Assembly: GCA_018715985.1 (NCBI GenBank)
Contig: DVKO01000072.1
Coordinates: forward strand, 1 to 34,706
Direction of reading: 5' to 3'
Source: Candidatus Enterenecus avicola
Lineage (GTDB): Bacteria; Bacillota; Clostridia; Oscillospirales; Oscillospiraceae
DNA length: 34,706 nt
This document shows, piece by piece, positions 25,623 through 32,997 of the stretch. The notes beneath the pieces were generated by a model. It made no database searches. It had not been told where the DNA came from and was given only the letters and a program-made list of their open reading frames with translations. Each line of letters starts with the position of its first letter. The first letter of the stretch is position 1. Both the position numbers and the translations under genes were made by a program.

Positions 25623-25924
25623 TACTGCATCTCCCGTCTCAGATCTGCAAATACATCAGACGCAGCACGGGATTTATCTGCCTTGGCTTCGTTCATACCA
25701 CGCGCCATCATTGCATGGAAAGCGGCCTCGTCCATCTCGTCCCGGGCGACCGGCACAGCGGGAACGGCAAGAGAGAACGGAATGCTGCGAGTCATGATGA
25801 TCTGCTTATAGAGCGTGTTGATCACAACGGAAGCAGGGATGCCCAGCATCTCCATAATCGCTTCAGCTTGCTCTTTAACGCTCGGTTCGACACGAGCCAT
25901 TACATTAGCGGTCTTAGTTGCCAT
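25622..25924 (-). CDS. Type II antitoxin, RelB/DinJ family
   Basis: The 100-residue protein starts with a ribbon-helix-helix segment (ANVMARVEPSVKEQAEAIMEMLGIPASVVINTLYKQI), the RelB/DinJ signature. This segment binds DNA, while the charged C-terminal part should neutralise the toxin. It is the first gene of the pair. A perfect palindrome overlaps its promoter, consistent with autoregulation. Confidence 0.92.
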   Translation of the reverse strand: MATKTANVMARVEPSVKEQAEAIMEMLGIPASVVINTLYKQIIMTRSIPFSLAVPAVPVARDEMDEAAFHAMMARGMNEAKADKSRAASDVFADLRREMQ

Positions 25925-25948
25925 AGTTCATACCACCTTTCTGGCTCT

Positions 25949-25982
25949 ATTATAACCCATTGTATTGCTGATTGCAATACAA
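25949..25982 (-). promoter_or_regulatory. Toxin-antitoxin promoter with palindromic operator
   Basis: On the minus strand TTGCAA (25972-25977) and TATAAT (25949-25954) are spaced by 17 bp. The -35 lies inside a perfect 9-bp inverted repeat TTGTATTGC/GCAATACAA with a 5-nt spacer (25960-25982), the likely binding site of the RelB-like protein. Confidence 0.85.
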
Positions 25983-26000
25983 AAATCAAAAATTTACAAT

Positions 26001-26813
26001 TCAAATGGTGATGCTGTCAGCGCGAGAGGCCAGCTGCCAGAATACCCAGCGATCCAAAGCCATGAAATCGCCAGCATTTTTGAACTGGGGCTGCTTGAAC
26101 AGCATCCGCAGCGTGATGGCCACGGCCACCTCATGCTTGCAGAGATCGGAGTAGGGACAGTCGCAGTAGATGTCGGTCATCATGCCGTCATTAAAATGGA
26201 AGTCAACCCGGTACCACTTGGTACCTTCCACATAAGCATGGCCTACACCGTTCTGGACACAGAGATAACGCACACGGCCTTCCGTGCAATAGCCAACAGC
26301 CCGCTCGGCGATGGCGGAGGTGATATCCTCGCAGGCTTCGATGTTGTTGATGTCGATGGTGTATCCCTCGCCAGAGATCACCTCGTCCTCATCTTCGTCC
26401 TCGTCCTTCTTCTTCTTGGGGTCTTCGGGTGGAGTGACCCAACCACCGAACTGTTCCGGGGTAATGGCGATCTGATCGAAGGATACCATCTTGTCCCGTA
26501 CACCAGTGAAGGAGCCGTGGATCGTCAGATCCAGCAGGGACAGCACACGCTCATAGTCAGAGGTGTGGATGCGGAACTTGGTGGTGACGGAAACAACCAC
26601 GCCGGGTTCACCAGCCAGCTTACCGCTGACATAGACCACATCGCCCTCTTGCAGATCGAAGCGGTCGTTATAGTATGCCAGAGGCATGGAGTGGCATTCA
26701 AAGCGAACCTTCACCAGCGACTTCACAGGAGTCATGCTTCGGATGGTGGTGGGGGCTACGGGTGTTTCCGTTTTGGGTTCATTGCTGGACATAAAGCCGA
26801 TCATTCTTCTCAT
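26001..26813 (-). CDS. Unknown protein with SWIM-like zinc motif
   Basis: A 270-residue protein starting after AGGAGG with 7-nt spacing. The N-terminal half is beta-rich (FDLQEGDVVYVSGKLAGEPGVV). A charged linker (DPKKKKDEDEDEDE) follows, then a C-terminal region with CDCPYSDLCKH (C217, C219, C225, H227), a CxC-x5-CxH arrangement as in SWIM zinc fingers. SWIM domains occur in DNA- and protein-binding proteins, so nucleic acid binding is a guess. It is the second gene of a two-gene unit, 14 nt after the Ada-like gene. Not recognised further. Confidence 0.65.
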   Translation of the reverse strand: MRRMIGFMSSNEPKTETPVAPTTIRSMTPVKSLVKVRFECHSMPLAYYNDRFDLQEGDVVYVSGKLAGEPGVVVSVTTKFRIHTSDYERVLSLLDLTIHGSFTGVRDKMVSFDQIAITPEQFGGWVTPPEDPKKKKDEDEDEDEVISGEGYTIDINNIEACEDITSAIAERAVGYCTEGRVRYLCVQNGVGHAYVEGTKWYRVDFHFNDGMMTDIYCDCPYSDLCKHEVAVAITLRMLFKQPQFKNAGDFMALDRWVFWQLASRADSITI

Positions 26814-26827
26814 AGCGATGCCTCCTA

Positions 26828-27409
26828 TTACAAGTAGATGTTGTCCATGATGGAATAGAGCTGGTTTGCGTTATAGCGGCGGTTGTCCGTGCCGCGCTGG
26901 TAAGGCCGTGTATTTCTCCGCAGATTGCGCATACTGTCTGCTTTCTGCTTGGCCTTCTTCTCCTGCCGTCTGCGGTAAATATCGTGCTGGATAATGTATT
27001 CCAGGTACCCAACAATCGTCTTGCTGCGTGTGGCCTGGGAGTGGTAACCCGGGACGATGCTGGGGATCTCTTCGTACTTGTGATATGTATTCTTGTGATA
27101 GAGGAAGAGCTTGTTTGCCTTACCGTTGACGATGATCCGCCACTTGCTTCTGGGGGTGTGGACATGGAGCTGGCCGTCTTCCAACCAGCAGGATACGCCA
27201 TTTTCCTGGCAGAACTGATTCACGGCTTTCTGCTCTTTTCGGAGCCTCATGCCAACAAGGGAGCAGCAGTTACACATACGATAACCGGCCAGCCGGGCTT
27301 CCTCCGGGGTGGCAAACTGCTTTTTGTACTCTTTGCGAATGCGACGGGCGATCTTGCAGTGAGGAAGGTGGAATACTTTCTCATTGCTTTTTGTGCTGTA
27401 AAATACCAC
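26828..27409 (-). CDS. Unknown protein with Ada-like N-terminal metal site
   Basis: A 193-residue protein with a GTG start about 10 nt after AAAGGAG. The N-terminus VFHLPHCKIARRI...ATPEEARLAGYRMCNCC places cysteines at 18, 46, 48 and 49 in the pattern of the Ada metal-binding domain. The rest is basic and ends in Arg/Asn-rich sequence. Such domains are found alone in gut-bacterial proteins of unknown role. It forms a two-gene unit with the SWIM-like protein and lies in the A+T-richer islet. Confidence 0.6.
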   Translation of the reverse strand: MVFYSTKSNEKVFHLPHCKIARRIRKEYKKQFATPEEARLAGYRMCNCCSLVGMRLRKEQKAVNQFCQENGVSCWLEDGQLHVHTPRSKWRIIVNGKANKLFLYHKNTYHKYEEIPSIVPGYHSQATRSKTIVGYLEYIIQHDIYRRRQEKKAKQKADSMRNLRRNTRPYQRGTDNRRYNANQLYSIMDNIYL

Positions 27410-27482
27410 GAGGGGTCAACTCCTTTCTTTGTATGACCTAATTATAAAATGATAAGTGTCCCATAAAACGGACTAATATGTA

Positions 27483-27510
27483 GCCCATATGCCCATATGC
27501 AGCCCATATG
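27483..27510. repeat. Three CATATG-containing short repeats
   Basis: GCCCATATG occurs three times within 28 bp (27483, 27491, 27502), each containing the palindrome CATATG. It lies upstream of the Ada-like gene and between it and the amidase remnant. The function is unknown; protein-binding sites are possible. Confidence 0.5.
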
Positions 27511-27551
27511 CACGTTTACGGATTGTTGATGAAATACCTGTTTTTCTGTGC

Positions 27552-27580
27552 TATAATAACAAAAATCAACATCGAGGAGG
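27552..27580 (+). promoter_or_regulatory. Orphan plus-strand -10 and ribosome-binding site
   Basis: TATAAT (27552-27557) and AGGAGG (27575-27580) point rightward, but the coding sequence they would serve is absent: the amidase remnant begins in the opposite direction at 27587. A -35 is not obvious. Confidence 0.4.
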
Positions 27581-27586
27581 TTTCCT

Positions 27587-28084
27587 ATCACCCTTCACAA
27601 CGGTATGGATGCGATAGGTTTCCTTGGCGGTTTCCTCCGTAGGATAGATTGCTACACCGTCATTGGTGAACACATAGGTGCCGGGTTTCTTGTCCGCTGC
27701 CGCCTTTGCATTGGCCAGAATGCGGTAAGCACCCACCTGGGACTTCTTGTCTGCCCAGCTCTTACGCACACGGTAATAGCCAGTGGTCAGCTTCTCGGGA
27801 TACTCGACAGCCGCCTCAGAATCATCGGTCCCGGATTCGATTTCCACAGGGGTGTCCTGTTCGGCCAGAAGCAGACGGACGGCCTCACGGAAGGTGTCCA
27901 TGGACTTGCCGTGCTTGGGGAACCAGTGCATGACATCGCCATGGTTAGAAGCGACGCCCTTGCGGTAACCTTCGGAGTGGCAGATGATGTCCTTCTCGGT
28001 CAGACCATAGAGTTTGCACAGATAGGCAGGGAGAATGCGGATTTCTGCATACAGAAAAGAAGCAACAGGGATAACGACGCCAAA
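27587..28084 (-). pseudogene. Truncated N-acetylmuramoyl-L-alanine amidase (phage-type, amidase + LysM start)
   Basis: The minus-strand frame from 28084 reads without start codon through ILPAYLCKLYGLTEKDIICHSEGYRKGVASNHGDVMHWFPKHGKSMDTF, the second half of an amidase_2-type domain. It continues with YRVRKSWADKKSQVGAYRILANAK and ends HTVVKGD, where intact homologues would continue into a LysM domain (…VVKGDSLW). A TAA precedes it in frame and the sequence after KGD (RKPPRC) is unrelated. Both ends are therefore missing and the catalytic N-terminal half is gone. The ORF-track version (27566-27931) is only the part after an internal ATG. Confidence 0.75.
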
Positions 28085-28091
28085 TTAAAAT

Positions 28092-28124
28092 AAAAAAGAC
28101 AACCTCACATGAGGTTGTCTTTTT
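28092..28124 (-). terminator. Terminator of the tRNA-Thr/tRNA-Tyr operon
   Basis: The hairpin GACAACCTC/GAGGTTGTC with an ACAT loop and flanking A5/T5 lies immediately after the CCA of tRNA-Tyr on the minus strand. Confidence 0.93.
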
Positions 28125-28208
28125 GGTGGAGGAGGATGGATTCGAACCATCGAAGTCGAAGACAACAGATTTACAGTCTGCCCCCTTTGGCCACTTGGGT
28201 ACTCCTCC
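28124..28208 (-). tRNA. tRNA-Tyr (GTA)
   Basis: An 85-nt class II tRNA on the minus strand with acceptor stem GGAGGAG/CTCCTCC, anticodon GTA in CTGTAAA, a long variable arm and an encoded CCA. It is the second gene of a two-tRNA operon. Confidence 0.96.
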
Positions 28209-28229
28209 ATATGAAATTGTGTCAAAACG

Positions 28230-28305
28230 TGGAGCTGGTGGACGGATTCGAACCCCCGACCTGCTGATTACAAATCAGCTGCTCTACCAGCTGAGCTACA
28301 CCAGC
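28230..28305 (-). tRNA. tRNA-Thr (TGT)
   Basis: A 76-nt class I tRNA on the minus strand with acceptor stem GCTGGTG/CACCAGC, anticodon TGT in TTTGTAA, and an encoded CCA. It lies 21 nt upstream of tRNA-Tyr and directly after the promoter. Confidence 0.96.
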
Positions 28306-28337
28306 TTGTGTGGCACATCACGTTTGCAGCGAAGGTT

Positions 28338-28366
28338 ATTATAGCAGGGAGAGTTTGCATTGTCAA
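28338..28366 (-). promoter_or_regulatory. Promoter of the tRNA-Thr/tRNA-Tyr operon
   Basis: On the minus strand a perfect TTGACA (28361-28366) and a perfect TATAAT (28338-28343) are spaced by 17 bp. Confidence 0.95.
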
Positions 28367-28399
28367 CAGGTTTTTTGAAAAAACCAGAAGTTTTTCCCC

Positions 28400-28435
28400 G
28401 CCCCGGGACAAGCCCCCCAGGGGCCATCCCGGGGC
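28400..28435 (-). terminator. Terminator of the ThyX-reminiscent gene
   Basis: GCCCCGGGA/TCCCGGGGC form a stem over a GC-rich loop just after the gene's stop, followed on the minus strand by GGGGAAAAACTTCTGGTTTTTT. The T run is displaced by several bases. Confidence 0.7.
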
Positions 28436-28443
28436 AGATGGGA

Positions 28444-29067
28444 TTATCTCTCGCAGGCGCCGATGAGCTCCTGGGCGTAGGGCAGGGTGAGAATCACGCC
28501 GCACAGGGTGTGCCACTCGTCCAGCTTGTGGGAGCGGCGGGCGTAGTAGATGTTGGCCAGCACCTCATAGTTGAGGGTGACGGTGCGCATCTGGTTGTAG
28601 CTGGAGGGGAGCAGCTGAATGAGGTCATACCAGTGGGCCTTGTCCTTGGTCTCCAGATAGCGGCCCCGCACCTGCTCCAGGTAGGCGATGGTGCCGTCGA
28701 AGTGGGCCAGGGTCTCGGGGGTCATGTGGTCACAGCTGAAGTCGGCGCGCTCAAAGGCCTTGGCGTGGATCTTGTGCATGGTGGAGGTGGAGTTGGCCAC
28801 GGTGCCCACCTTGTAGGTGTCAAACTCCTTCCACCAGTACATGGGGGCGGTGATGTCCATGGACACCAAAATCTGACGGATGAACTTCCGGTGGTCGGTC
28901 CCTGCCGCACACAGGCGTGTGGCCAGGGACAGGTCGTTTTCCCCCAGAATGTAGCTGCCCTGCTCATCATAGTGGCTGTCGCTGCGGGCCCAGCTGTTCA
29001 GGGGATTGCGGGCGCCCCGCATGGCGTTTTCCAAATTCATTACGCTGATATGGTCAACGGTAAGCAT
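28444..29067 (-). CDS. Conserved unknown protein, loosely ThyX-like
   Basis: A 207-residue soluble protein starting at the ATG after AGGAGG (10-nt spacing). The track start adds 21 unrelated residues. It contains a conserved-looking core RKFIRQILVSMDITAPMYWWKEFDTYKVGTVANSTSTMHK and NYEVLANIYYARRSHKLDEWHTLC. The WWKEFDTYK...STSTMHK part loosely resembles the region around the RHR...S..RY motif of flavin-dependent thymidylate synthase, but that motif itself is not there. I cannot assign a reaction. It has its own terminator and no operon partners. Confidence 0.6.
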   Translation of the reverse strand: MLTVDHISVMNLENAMRGARNPLNSWARSDSHYDEQGSYILGENDLSLATRLCAAGTDHRKFIRQILVSMDITAPMYWWKEFDTYKVGTVANSTSTMHKIHAKAFERADFSCDHMTPETLAHFDGTIAYLEQVRGRYLETKDKAHWYDLIQLLPSSYNQMRTVTLNYEVLANIYYARRSHKLDEWHTLCGVILTLPYAQELIGACER

Positions 29068-29205
29068 AAGAGAAATACCTCCTGTTTGGTATGTTTTTTT
29101 CAGTATAGCAGACAACAGCCCCCACTGCAAGGGAAAGAAATTCCGGCAGGAGGGCGGGATCGTTCCGCCTTCCTGCCGGAATGGTGTGTGGGTGGTTGGG
29201 TAGGG

Positions 29206-30180
29206 TTAGTCCACGGAGATGTACTCGCCCATGATGTAGCCGGTCTTGGTGCCGTTGCTGCCGGCATATTGGATCTCATACCAGTCGTCCCCGGCGTAGG
29301 AGACCACGGTGATGGGGTCCCCGTTGCTCAGGCTGGCCAGCACATCATAGTCGGTGCCGGGGCCGGAGCGGACCCGCAGGCCGCTGGAGGCGTTGATGAT
29401 GGTGCCCCGGGAGCCGTCGGCGATGTCGCCGGTCTGAATGGACTGGCTGGGGGTGGGAGCGGGGGTGTTGGGCGCGGGGGTGACCGGGGCGGAGGACTGG
29501 CAGTACACGGTGCAGGTCACGGTCTGGCTGCCGGTGGTGGCGGTGATGACCACCCGGCGCTGGGAGCCGGAGGCGTTGACGTTGGTGACCACGCCGTCCT
29601 CGTTGACGGTGGCACAGGTCTCATCCGAGGAGGTCCAGGTGACGGTGCCCTCCCAATCCACCGGATCAAAGGTGAGGACCAGGGCGTGGGACTGCTGAGA
29701 CTGGAGGGTGAGGTCCACCGTGTCCAGGGTCATACCCTTCAGACCGTCCGGGCCCACGGTGGCGGAGGCGTTGGGGTCCTGAGAGGCGGACAGAGAGGGA
29801 GAGACGGCGGCATCCGGGTTGGAGGCTCCCCGCAGGTGGGGGTAGACCACGGTAAAGACCATGACCAGAGCGGCGGCAATGATAACCAGGGAGCACAGGA
29901 AGGTAATCAGACGAGGCCAGTTGATGGGCGGGGGCGGCGTGGGGCGCTGCGCGCCGGTGCCGGCCAGCCGCTTGCCGCCCTTTCCGGCGGGGGAGGCGTC
30001 GGGCTGATCGAACACATCCTGACCGTCAAACTGATACTCCTTCGAGGACGCCTTGGCCCCAGAGGCGGGGGCGGCAGGGGCGTTGCGCCCGCCGCAGAAG
30101 GGACAGAATTTATATGTGGCACTGTAATCTTCGCCGCAAGATGAGCAGTGCACCATGCTGGTATCTTGTTTACGAGCCAT
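29206..30180 (-). CDS. Zinc-ribbon membrane protein with Big2-like and SH3 domains
   Basis: A 324-residue protein starting after GGAGG (8-nt spacing). An N-terminal zinc ribbon (CSSCG...CPFCG) faces the cytoplasm, followed by a Pro-rich linker and one membrane segment (about LITFLCSLVIIAAALVMVF). Outside are a Big2-type Ig-like domain (TWTSSDETCATVNEDGVVTNV), a Thr/Pro linker and a C-terminal bacterial SH3 domain (LRVRSGPGTDYDVLASLSNGD). Such SH3 domains bind peptidoglycan, so a sensor or scaffold at the envelope is plausible. The track start is 60 codons too early. It is divergent from tRNA-Leu(CAA). Confidence 0.8.
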   Translation of the reverse strand: MARKQDTSMVHCSSCGEDYSATYKFCPFCGGRNAPAAPASGAKASSKEYQFDGQDVFDQPDASPAGKGGKRLAGTGAQRPTPPPPINWPRLITFLCSLVIIAAALVMVFTVVYPHLRGASNPDAAVSPSLSASQDPNASATVGPDGLKGMTLDTVDLTLQSQQSHALVLTFDPVDWEGTVTWTSSDETCATVNEDGVVTNVNASGSQRRVVITATTGSQTVTCTVYCQSSAPVTPAPNTPAPTPSQSIQTGDIADGSRGTIINASSGLRVRSGPGTDYDVLASLSNGDPITVVSYAGDDWYEIQYAGSNGTKTGYIMGEYISVD

Positions 30181-30320
30181 GGTAACAACCTCCGTTGACC
30201 TGAAATACATAGAGATACCCATATAGTACACGTTCTCCGCCGTTTCGTCAATCCCCTCCCGGTAACCTGGCATTCTGGTTCCAAAATCCGTCAGAGACGT
30301 AAAAAAAGAGAATTTCCCCC

Positions 30321-30349
30321 TTGCGCGGTGGGACACATTATAGTATAAT
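30321..30349 (+). promoter_or_regulatory. Promoter of tRNA-Leu(CAA), overlapping a divergent -10
   Basis: TTGCGC (30321-30326) and a perfect TATAAT (30344-30349) are spaced by 17 bp. The palindrome ATTATAGTATAAT (30337-30349) also gives a perfect TATAAT in the minus direction, toward the zinc-ribbon gene, though with no good -35. Confidence 0.78.
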
Positions 30350-30363
30350 ATCTCCTGCACCGT

Positions 30364-30450
30364 GCCGGTGTGATGGAATTGGTAGACGTAGTGGACTCAA
30401 AATCCACCGGTGGCGACACCGTGCCGGTTCGAGTCCGGCCACCGGCACCA
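30364..30450 (+). tRNA. tRNA-Leu (CAA)
   Basis: An 87-nt class II tRNA with acceptor stem GCCGGTG/CACCGGC, anticodon CAA in the loop CTCAAAA, a long variable arm and an encoded CCA. It is a single-gene transcript. Confidence 0.96.
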
Positions 30451-30487
30451 AAAATCGACAAGCACCGCCAGGGGCTTGTCGATTTTT
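30451..30487 (+). terminator. Terminator of tRNA-Leu(CAA)
   Basis: AAAATCGACAAGC/GCTTGTCGATTTTT form a stem over an ACCGCCAGGG loop directly after the CCA. Confidence 0.93.
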
Positions 30488-30790
30488 ACTTATTCACTCT
30501 TCACTTTTCACTCTTCACTAAGTTTGTAGGGTCGATTTTTGGAAGAGAAAATGAAATCAAGCGCACCAAACGCGAAAGCGTCTTGACCGATCAACTCATC
30601 CGCACTGTTGTGATACTCCAAAAATCCCGAATGCGTACGCATTCGGGATTTTTGTTTGCTTCCGATGCACCCTTCTCTCAGGTTGACGGGGCGATGCTGA
30701 CGGAAAGAAGGTGCGGCGTACCGCGGTGCGCTGCCGGGAGGACGACGCATCGTCGGCTGTGGGCCACGGGAAAATGCAGACCCGATGGTT
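30488..30790. other. Intergenic stretch without a clear gene, with repeats and a perfect palindrome
   Basis: A run of TTCACTCTTCAC-type direct repeats (30492-30520) is followed by sequence with only unconvincing ORFs. A perfect palindrome CAAAAATCCCGAATGCG / CGCATTCGGGATTTTTG lies at 30619-30654 and looks like a bidirectional terminator. From memory, stretches of this look recur between genes in gut Clostridia, so it may be a dispersed element. I see no coding or RNA gene. Confidence 0.45.
30619..30654. terminator. Perfect palindrome, terminator-like in both directions
   Basis: A 16-bp stem with flanking A5 and T5 (CAAAAATCCCGAATGCG and complement). It could terminate the minus-strand surface-protein gene that ends at 30803, or any transcript from the left. 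Confidence 0.75.
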
Positions 30791-30802
30791 GGAGGGAAAC
30801 CA

Positions 30803-32770
30803 TCAATTCCCTCTAACCCGGCGTTTTTGCACGAGAGAGAGTACGCCGAGCCCCAAGGCGGCTGCGCCGGCCATCACGATCCACACAGTCAAATGACCCG
30901 TGTCACCGGTCTGAGGGTTGTCTGTGGGCTGCGAACCGATGTGGGGAGATTCCACTGGGAGGGTGGGCTGGGCAGAATCCTGCGGGTCAGAAGGAGGAAT
31001 GTCGCCGTTGGGATCGGACACGTCGGGTTTATCTCCCTCCGAGTCAGTCTTGTCCACATAGGTCTCGACGACGGCGAAACCCTGTTCGGCAAAAGCGGAC
31101 CCACCCAGGGACAAATCAAATTCCTCGGGCTGATTTTCCACCGTCAGGGTATAGTCGATCAGATCCCAGGCATCCGAAGCACGATAATTTCCTGTGACCT
31201 GGCAGTTGTAGACGGGCTGTGCTGCGAAAGTAAATGCCCACTTGCCCTGCTGGTCGGGGGACACAGTGACACGTTCCGCCACCTGTTCTGCACGGCGCAG
31301 ACTGAGGTCCAGAGACTCCGGGCGCGCTGTCTCCCCATTCCCCACCCACTCAATCGTACCATGGGGGGTGAACGTATGGGTGATGTCAAAATACTGGTAG
31401 CCGCTTTTCAAAACCATGGCATTGTCTGTGTCCGCAGCGATGCAGGAGTCGGTCCACGTCTCAGCACCTTGGGCGTTGGCATCCTGGTTATATCTGGCCA
31501 CGGCATAGGGATTTTCGGAGTAGTCCAGAGCGCTGATCTCACCGAAGAGGGCGCAAGAATCCGTGACGGTTCCGCTTTCACAGGGCCCGCTCATAAAACA
31601 GACGGTTCCGGTGTTGACCTTCAACTGGAAAGAGGTGTCGGCCCAATAACCGTAGGAATATGCGTATCCCTGGTAGGTGGTGCCGCCATATGTATAGGGA
31701 ATGTCCTTGGCACCCAAGCTGACGGCCTCCACATGGGACTTGTCCACGGTCAGGCTTCCGTAGATGCCATAGCTGACCGCCGCCTCCTTGGAGGCGGTCA
31801 CCTTCAAAACGGAATTGTTTTTCACCGTCAGTCCGCTCTCGGCCGCATCCATGAAAATACCGCCGCTGTAATAGCCGTCCCCGGCCTGGACCTCCACACT
31901 GGAATTGTCGATGACGAATTGATTGGCACTGCCTGCCCGGGAGAACAGAGCCATACCGCAGCTCTCTGTCCAGGACAGAGCCACCGCAGCTTGGTTGATG
32001 GGCGCTACATTTCCAGAGATGACGCTCACATCGCTGTTTCGAAGGGTCATATCCCCGTTTACCACGCAAAGGCCCACGCTGGAGTAGGTGGATTGCCGGC
32101 CCTGGGCGGTGAGGGAGAGGTTTTCAACCAACAGGTCTCCCCTAAGGACGTTGATGCCGATGCTGTCCGCCCAATCCTTGGTGTTCTGATCGGAGCCTTT
32201 GGACGTAAGAGAGCTGCTCTCTGTCCCGTCGCCAATGATGGTCAGGTCTGCAAACACATCGATGCCATGGCGGTGCAGCCCGGTGTAAGTGGCCTCAGGG
32301 GCCTGACGCTTGTTTTCAATGGTGTTTTCGCCCACGACTTTGATGGTGATGGCCTTGCGTGCCAGGATCACCGCATCGTGGGACACATCCTGGGGATACT
32401 GCTGGGTCTCATACTGCACATTGTGGTCGGTGTAGGCGGTCTTGGAAAGGTTGGCCCCCATGAGGGTGAGAGTGCTGGAGGCAGGGTCATAACTGACGTT
32501 GAAGTTTGCGGCAGAGGCGTTTTCGCTGGTGATGCCGCCGGTGCCATCGTTGAGATAGTACTCAACCTCCGAAGTTTCACCCACCCTGGTGCCGCCCACG
32601 TACACCTCGTCTTCTTCCACCCGGTGACAGGTGTATGATTGTCCCTGCGAGTCTGTGGCAGTGCAGGAAGCGGGGGACTCAGGTCTGGTTGCCGCCGAAG
32701 CAGCCATGGGCACCATGGTCAGCACAAGTGCGGCACAGAAAAATGCGGACATCCACGCTCTCCCCTTCAT
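30803..32770 (-). CDS. PQTGD wall-anchored surface protein with beta-helix-like domain
   Basis: A 655-residue secreted protein: signal peptide (about 1-27), then a long region of right-handed beta-helix character (ITIKVVGENTIENK, ADLTIIGDGTESSSLTSKG, GDLLVENLSL, GDMTLRNSDVSVISGN, NQFVIDNSSVEVQAG, SGLTVKNNSVLKV). A beta-rich domain and an acidic Pro/Ser/Asp linker follow. It ends with the sortase signal NPQTGD, a membrane segment and KRRVRGN. The fold suggests carbohydrate binding or adhesion, but no catalytic site is visible. AGGAGG with 6-nt spacing precedes the ATG. It is monocistronic as far as seen, and the 240 nt upstream hold no gene. Confidence 0.83.
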   Translation of the reverse strand: MKGRAWMSAFFCAALVLTMVPMAASAATRPESPASCTATDSQGQSYTCHRVEEDEVYVGGTRVGETSEVEYYLNDGTGGITSENASAANFNVSYDPASSTLTLMGANLSKTAYTDHNVQYETQQYPQDVSHDAVILARKAITIKVVGENTIENKRQAPEATYTGLHRHGIDVFADLTIIGDGTESSSLTSKGSDQNTKDWADSIGINVLRGDLLVENLSLTAQGRQSTYSSVGLCVVNGDMTLRNSDVSVISGNVAPINQAAVALSWTESCGMALFSRAGSANQFVIDNSSVEVQAGDGYYSGGIFMDAAESGLTVKNNSVLKVTASKEAAVSYGIYGSLTVDKSHVEAVSLGAKDIPYTYGGTTYQGYAYSYGYWADTSFQLKVNTGTVCFMSGPCESGTVTDSCALFGEISALDYSENPYAVARYNQDANAQGAETWTDSCIAADTDNAMVLKSGYQYFDITHTFTPHGTIEWVGNGETARPESLDLSLRRAEQVAERVTVSPDQQGKWAFTFAAQPVYNCQVTGNYRASDAWDLIDYTLTVENQPEEFDLSLGGSAFAEQGFAVVETYVDKTDSEGDKPDVSDPNGDIPPSDPQDSAQPTLPVESPHIGSQPTDNPQTGDTGHLTVWIVMAGAAALGLGVLSLVQKRRVRGN

Positions 32771-32957
32771 AATATTCCTCCTCTCTGAAACTTGGGTTCA
32801 CATAGATGACTCCACCAATGACAACTGAAATACAGCCCATATTTCTGGTGGATTGTTACAGACATTTTACCTGAGTGCAGTGTGCGCTGTCAATATATGT
32901 AATAGAAAAAGTACAGGCGGCCATGGAGAAAATGGTACGGACCGCCAAGATGGAGAC

Positions 32958-32997
32958 AGGCTGTATCGCAGAGCTCAAAGTCTATGCGATACAGCCT
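32958..32997. repeat. Perfect 13-bp inverted repeat
   Basis: AGGCTGTATCGCA and TGCGATACAGCCT flank a 14-nt loop, 17 nt beyond the end of the ABC exporter operon. There is no T run on the minus strand, so it may be a weak terminator or an operator. Confidence 0.6.

Noticed and set aside
28123-28344. ORF of 73 aa over the tRNA-Tyr/Thr pair
   Set aside because: Antisense shadow of the two tRNAs.
28360-30144. 594-aa plus-strand ORF
   Set aside because: Antisense to the unknown protein and zinc-ribbon gene; spans their terminator and promoter region.
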